A stretch of 64,000 bases of DNA, taken from positions 28,594 through 92,593 of the forward strand of contig BQKZ01001082.1 in the NCBI GenBank assembly GCA_036244855.1, given 5' to 3'. The notes beneath the pieces were generated by a model, which saw only the letters and a list, made by a program, of their open reading frames with translations, did not search any database and was not told the origin of the DNA. Positions 61,873 to 64,000 of the stretch are shown piece after piece. The DNA is from Temnopleurus reevesii (taxonomy: Eukaryota > Echinodermata > Echinoidea > Temnopleuroida > Temnopleuridae). The position numbers and the translations under genes are program-made. The first letter of the stretch is position 1. The number at the start of each line of letters is the position of its first letter.

Positions 61873-62357
61873 CTTTGTTTGAGGATTCCTGAAACGCCTT
61901 CGTGATTTGAGATGTACTCAACAATTCCCACATCGGTCTCTTTCAATCCAACAAGAACTTTACTCTTCTGGAAACTTTTACTTTCAAGTGGTTCTTGATG
62001 ATTCCCGTCACTCTTCAAACCTCCTTCAGAAGGCAACTTCTCTTCTCTGCCTTGCTCAACCTCAACCGAGCTCTCGATTTTGGCAGTTGTTGAGGGAAGA
62101 GACCCTGTTGCTAGGCAACCATCTGATGGCATCACTGTGGAGGATGTTGAGCATGTTGCTTCATTTTCTGCACTGCTCATTGAGGCTTCATGATGATCGT
62201 GCTGAGGAACAGGAATTTCTGGGATTGAGCGGGAACAGCTGCTACTTACTTGATCATCAGATTTTAGCTTCTTTCTGGTATCTGAGGGTAAACCATCTTG
62301 TTTGGGTTCATCTTCAACTTGAGAAGCATCCCGTTTACCTGTGGTTGAGTCTGCCAT
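61873..62357 (-). CDS. PUS7: PUS7 first coding exon (N-terminus of pseudouridine synthase)
   Basis: PUS7 is a stand-alone pseudouridine synthase of the TruD family that isomerises specific uridines in tRNA and mRNA, mainly in the nucleus. This exon encodes residues 1-161: a hydrophilic Ser/Glu/Lys-rich leader (about 1-135, poorly conserved) followed by GLKETDVGIVEYISNHEGVSG, the start of the conserved region (human [21 protein letters not shown]). ATG at 62357 is chosen because the conserved core fits downstream and because TTTTTTTTTCATTAATGCACAG directly precedes it, which looks like a splice acceptor. That implies an upstream noncoding exon. An in-frame ATG at 62390 would add 11 hydrophobic residues and is less likely. 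Eight further exons continue leftward in consistent phase, about 413 residues in total; the C-terminus is outside the window. Confidence 0.92.
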
Positions 62358-63059
62358 CTGTGCATTAATGAAAAAAAAGCATCCCAACATGCTTGAAACA
62401 CAGAGAGTAATGCAATCCCTTTATAACTTCATCTTCAATCTGGAAGAATAATAATAATAATGATAATAATAATAGGTCCATTTATATAGCGCAATCACTA
62501 TATGCATATACTCTACTGCGCTTGATACTAGGTACCATATTATTACCCTGGCTATAACTGCCGAGCAAGCCAGTTAGGCGCTCAAGCATTCCAAGGAATA
62601 AATTCCTGCCAGTCTGTCTGTTATGACTATAAATCTCAGGAAAACTGGATCACAAAGGAATCACGAGGTGACACAAAGTTCATCATGATGGAAAATTTGG
62701 CACCTCAACTATATAATTAGCACCCCTTCTGAGCTTAAACTTCCTCCTGTTTCCATCTTAGAGGCTCTGAAATATGAAGATTGGATTTTTGATATTGGTA
62801 GAGATGCAAGCATTTAAATCATAGCAGTTTCAATCTTTAATCAGACGAGTTTTCAATTTTTAGACTTGAAAATGTGTCTAGGAGTGAAATAAAACTTTTC
62901 AAATGAAGAGAAGAGTTTTAGTCTAAAGTATAAGCCCAACCTTAGAGTTGAAAATGTTGGTTCAGGTCAGACTTCATACCTTTTTTCCTCATAAAGGTGA
63001 GCTGATAAGGAGAACTGGTTATACATGATGTCGAATATCAGATCTAAATATAAATTAAA
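62358..63059. other. PUS7 upstream region with SINE fragment
   Basis: Presumed intron or promoter side of PUS7. No CpG-rich block or clear noncoding exon could be identified. Contains (AAT)n at 62447-62475 and the SINE tail/body at 62476-62612; the rest is AT-rich. Confidence 0.5.
62447..62612 (-). repeat. SINE fragment with (AAT)n tail
   Basis: An (AAT)/(GAT) run is followed by CATTTATATAGCGCAATCAC, ATTATTACCCTGGCT and CCAAGGAATAAATTCCTGCC, the tail and body of the SINE family. The tRNA-like head is missing. Confidence 0.75.
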
Positions 63060-63367
63060 CTATTCCAGTCCATGATACTCTGGACTCCAACACAGACAGG
63101 CTAGAGTACAGACTGCTCCTCCAAGCTTTAAGTGCAAATACTACATCCATACAGGAGTGGCACAAGATCCTGAGACAGATGAACCTTCCCTCCCTGGACG
63201 AAATGATCTTAGCACCAATCCGCTACAAGTCATGGAAGCGCATCGTGCAGGAAGCGATAACCGAAGCCTCCCTGACCAGACAACCCTCCGGCAAGATCTC
63301 GCGTAATGCATTTCCTCTAACTCCAACACCAAGAGCTTTCAAAAGTTTTTCCACAGGGCCCCCATGA
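63060..63367 (+). pseudogene. Possible retroelement coding relic
   Basis: A frame open across most of the stretch, G+C-richer than its surroundings, reads NTDRLEYRLLLQALSANTTS, EWHKILRQMNLPSLDEM and RYKSWKRIVQEAITEASLT. The amphipathic helices and the YKSWKRIVQEAI segment resemble the C-terminal ends of retroelement polyproteins. There is no reverse transcriptase motif, start context or poly-A tail to confirm it. Family unknown. Confidence 0.3.
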
Positions 63368-63496
63368 TCTTCCTTGACTCTGTTCTCTTCCTCCCACCTG
63401 GCCCAATGGCAAATTGTACAAGAGCGCAACTGCATACGCTCCTACTATATTACATCCGCAACCTTCATTCACTCAACTCGACAACTAAAACTCAAT

Positions 63497-63535
63497 GGCC
63501 CGTATTCCGATAGCGAGGTTTAAGTTAACCCTGGT
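63497..63535. mobile_element. End fragment of GGCCCGTATTCC inverted-repeat element
   Basis: GGCCCGTATTCCGATAGCGA then GGTTTAAGTTAACCC matches the right end of the element at 1387-1532 in reverse complement. I could not find the partner end, so it may be truncated. Confidence 0.45.
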
Positions 63536-63778
63536 CTAAATCTGTGGTTTAAGTATGGGTAGCCAAAAGTACCAAAATTTTATTTACAATGAATAATTTG
63601 TATGTTAACTGCTCTCTTTTCCCATACTCTAATAATTTAGAAAACTATTGAAGTTTTTATTCCGAGATAGTTTTGACTAAGATGAGTGCCAAATGTGCTG
63701 GTAAATTAAACATCGACTATTATAGATTCAAGCCTCTTTTGGCTCTCCATACTTAAAGTAGAACAAACTTGATATTAA

Positions 63779-63919
63779 AATACCCTAAAATGTGGTATCA
63801 TTGTGGACTTTGGGGCCTAATTGAGCATTATTGTGGACTTTGGGGCCTAATTGAGCATTATATCATATAATGCTCAATTAGGCCCCAAAGTCCACAATGA
63901 TACCACATTTTAGGGTATT
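63779..63919. mobile_element. Perfect-arm palindromic element flanked by TTAA
   Basis: Arms AATACCCTAAAATGTGGTAT... and its exact reverse complement are 51 bases each with no mismatch. The left arm carries a 30-bp tandem duplication (ATTGTGGACTTTGGGGCCTA..., units at 63800 and 63830); the loop is about 9 bases. TTAA lies at 63775-63778 and 63920-63923. TTAA is the piggyBac-type target site but also extends the palindrome, so the class is uncertain. It is noncoding. Confidence 0.75.
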
Positions 63920-63990
63920 TTAATTTATATGCCATTTTTTCACTATAGAGAAAAATGTGTACGCAATAAACCGATAGTCATTTAATAATC

Positions 63991-64000
63991 ACCCCCCCCC
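63991..64000. repeat. Poly-C run at window end
   Basis: A run of C that continues to the last base of the window. Confidence 0.9.

Noticed and set aside
61907..62368. 153-residue plus-strand open frame
   Set aside because: It is the antisense shadow of PUS7 exon 1, whose minus-strand reading has clear family similarity.
1..64000. CRISPR arrays, bacterial operons, ribosome binding sites, origins
   Set aside because: The window is intron-containing animal DNA; no regularly spaced identical repeats with unique spacers and no prokaryotic gene organisation were seen.

Overview
The window is AT-rich, intron-dominated animal DNA. tRNA-derived SINEs with (AAT)n tails, many small inverted-repeat elements and minisatellites suggest a marine deuterostome, most likely an echinoderm such as a sea urchin. 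That assignment is inference from repeat style and gene content, not proof. Single 'n' characters and one run of n mark assembly joins.

Two genes can be supported. The first is a PUS7-type (TruD family) tRNA/mRNA pseudouridine synthase on the minus strand. Nine coding exons were read directly, from the start codon at 62357 down to an exon ending at 6419. All visible introns are GT-AG and the phases agree across every junction, giving about 413 residues. The rest of the protein, by comparison with the ~660-residue human family member, should lie beyond the left edge. The catalytic Asp exon is at 58243-58320 and the conserved GMQRFG motif exon at 6419-6544.

The second gene is on the plus strand, nested entirely inside the 36.4 kb intron 6 of the first. 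It encodes a 1130-residue type I membrane protein from one uninterrupted coding exon (45395-48787). The order is signal peptide, LRR N-cap, 18-19 leucine-rich repeats, LRR C-cap, Ig domain, Pro/Thr-rich stalk, EGF-like domain with a very long loop, FN3 domain, transmembrane helix, and a cytoplasmic tail ending in a PDZ-ligand-like TVL. Without the Ig domain and the loop the order is that of vasorin. A CpG-rich stretch ending in a consensus splice donor at 28306 is a good candidate for its promoter and noncoding first exon. Three short upstream ORFs precede its start codon.

Repeats fill most of the rest. Region by region: 1-6.4 kb is intron 9 with a SINE, four inverted-repeat elements, a 139-bp tandem duplication and a broken partial copy of exon 9. 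6.5-19.5 kb is intron 8 with a 250-bp tandem duplication, SINE and inverted-repeat elements, and a duplicated block starting at a single n. 21.9-58.2 kb is intron 6, with a 21-bp minisatellite containing a 334-n gap, the nested gene, a 1907-bp near-identical duplication around a single n (probably an assembly artefact), and a foldback element at 55.7-56.4 kb with a target-site duplication. 58.2-62.4 kb is the exon-dense 5' end of PUS7, including an inverted-repeat element inserted within 14 bases of a splice donor. 62.4-64 kb is upstream DNA with a SINE fragment, a possible retroelement relic and a palindrome with perfect 51-bp arms flanked by TTAA.
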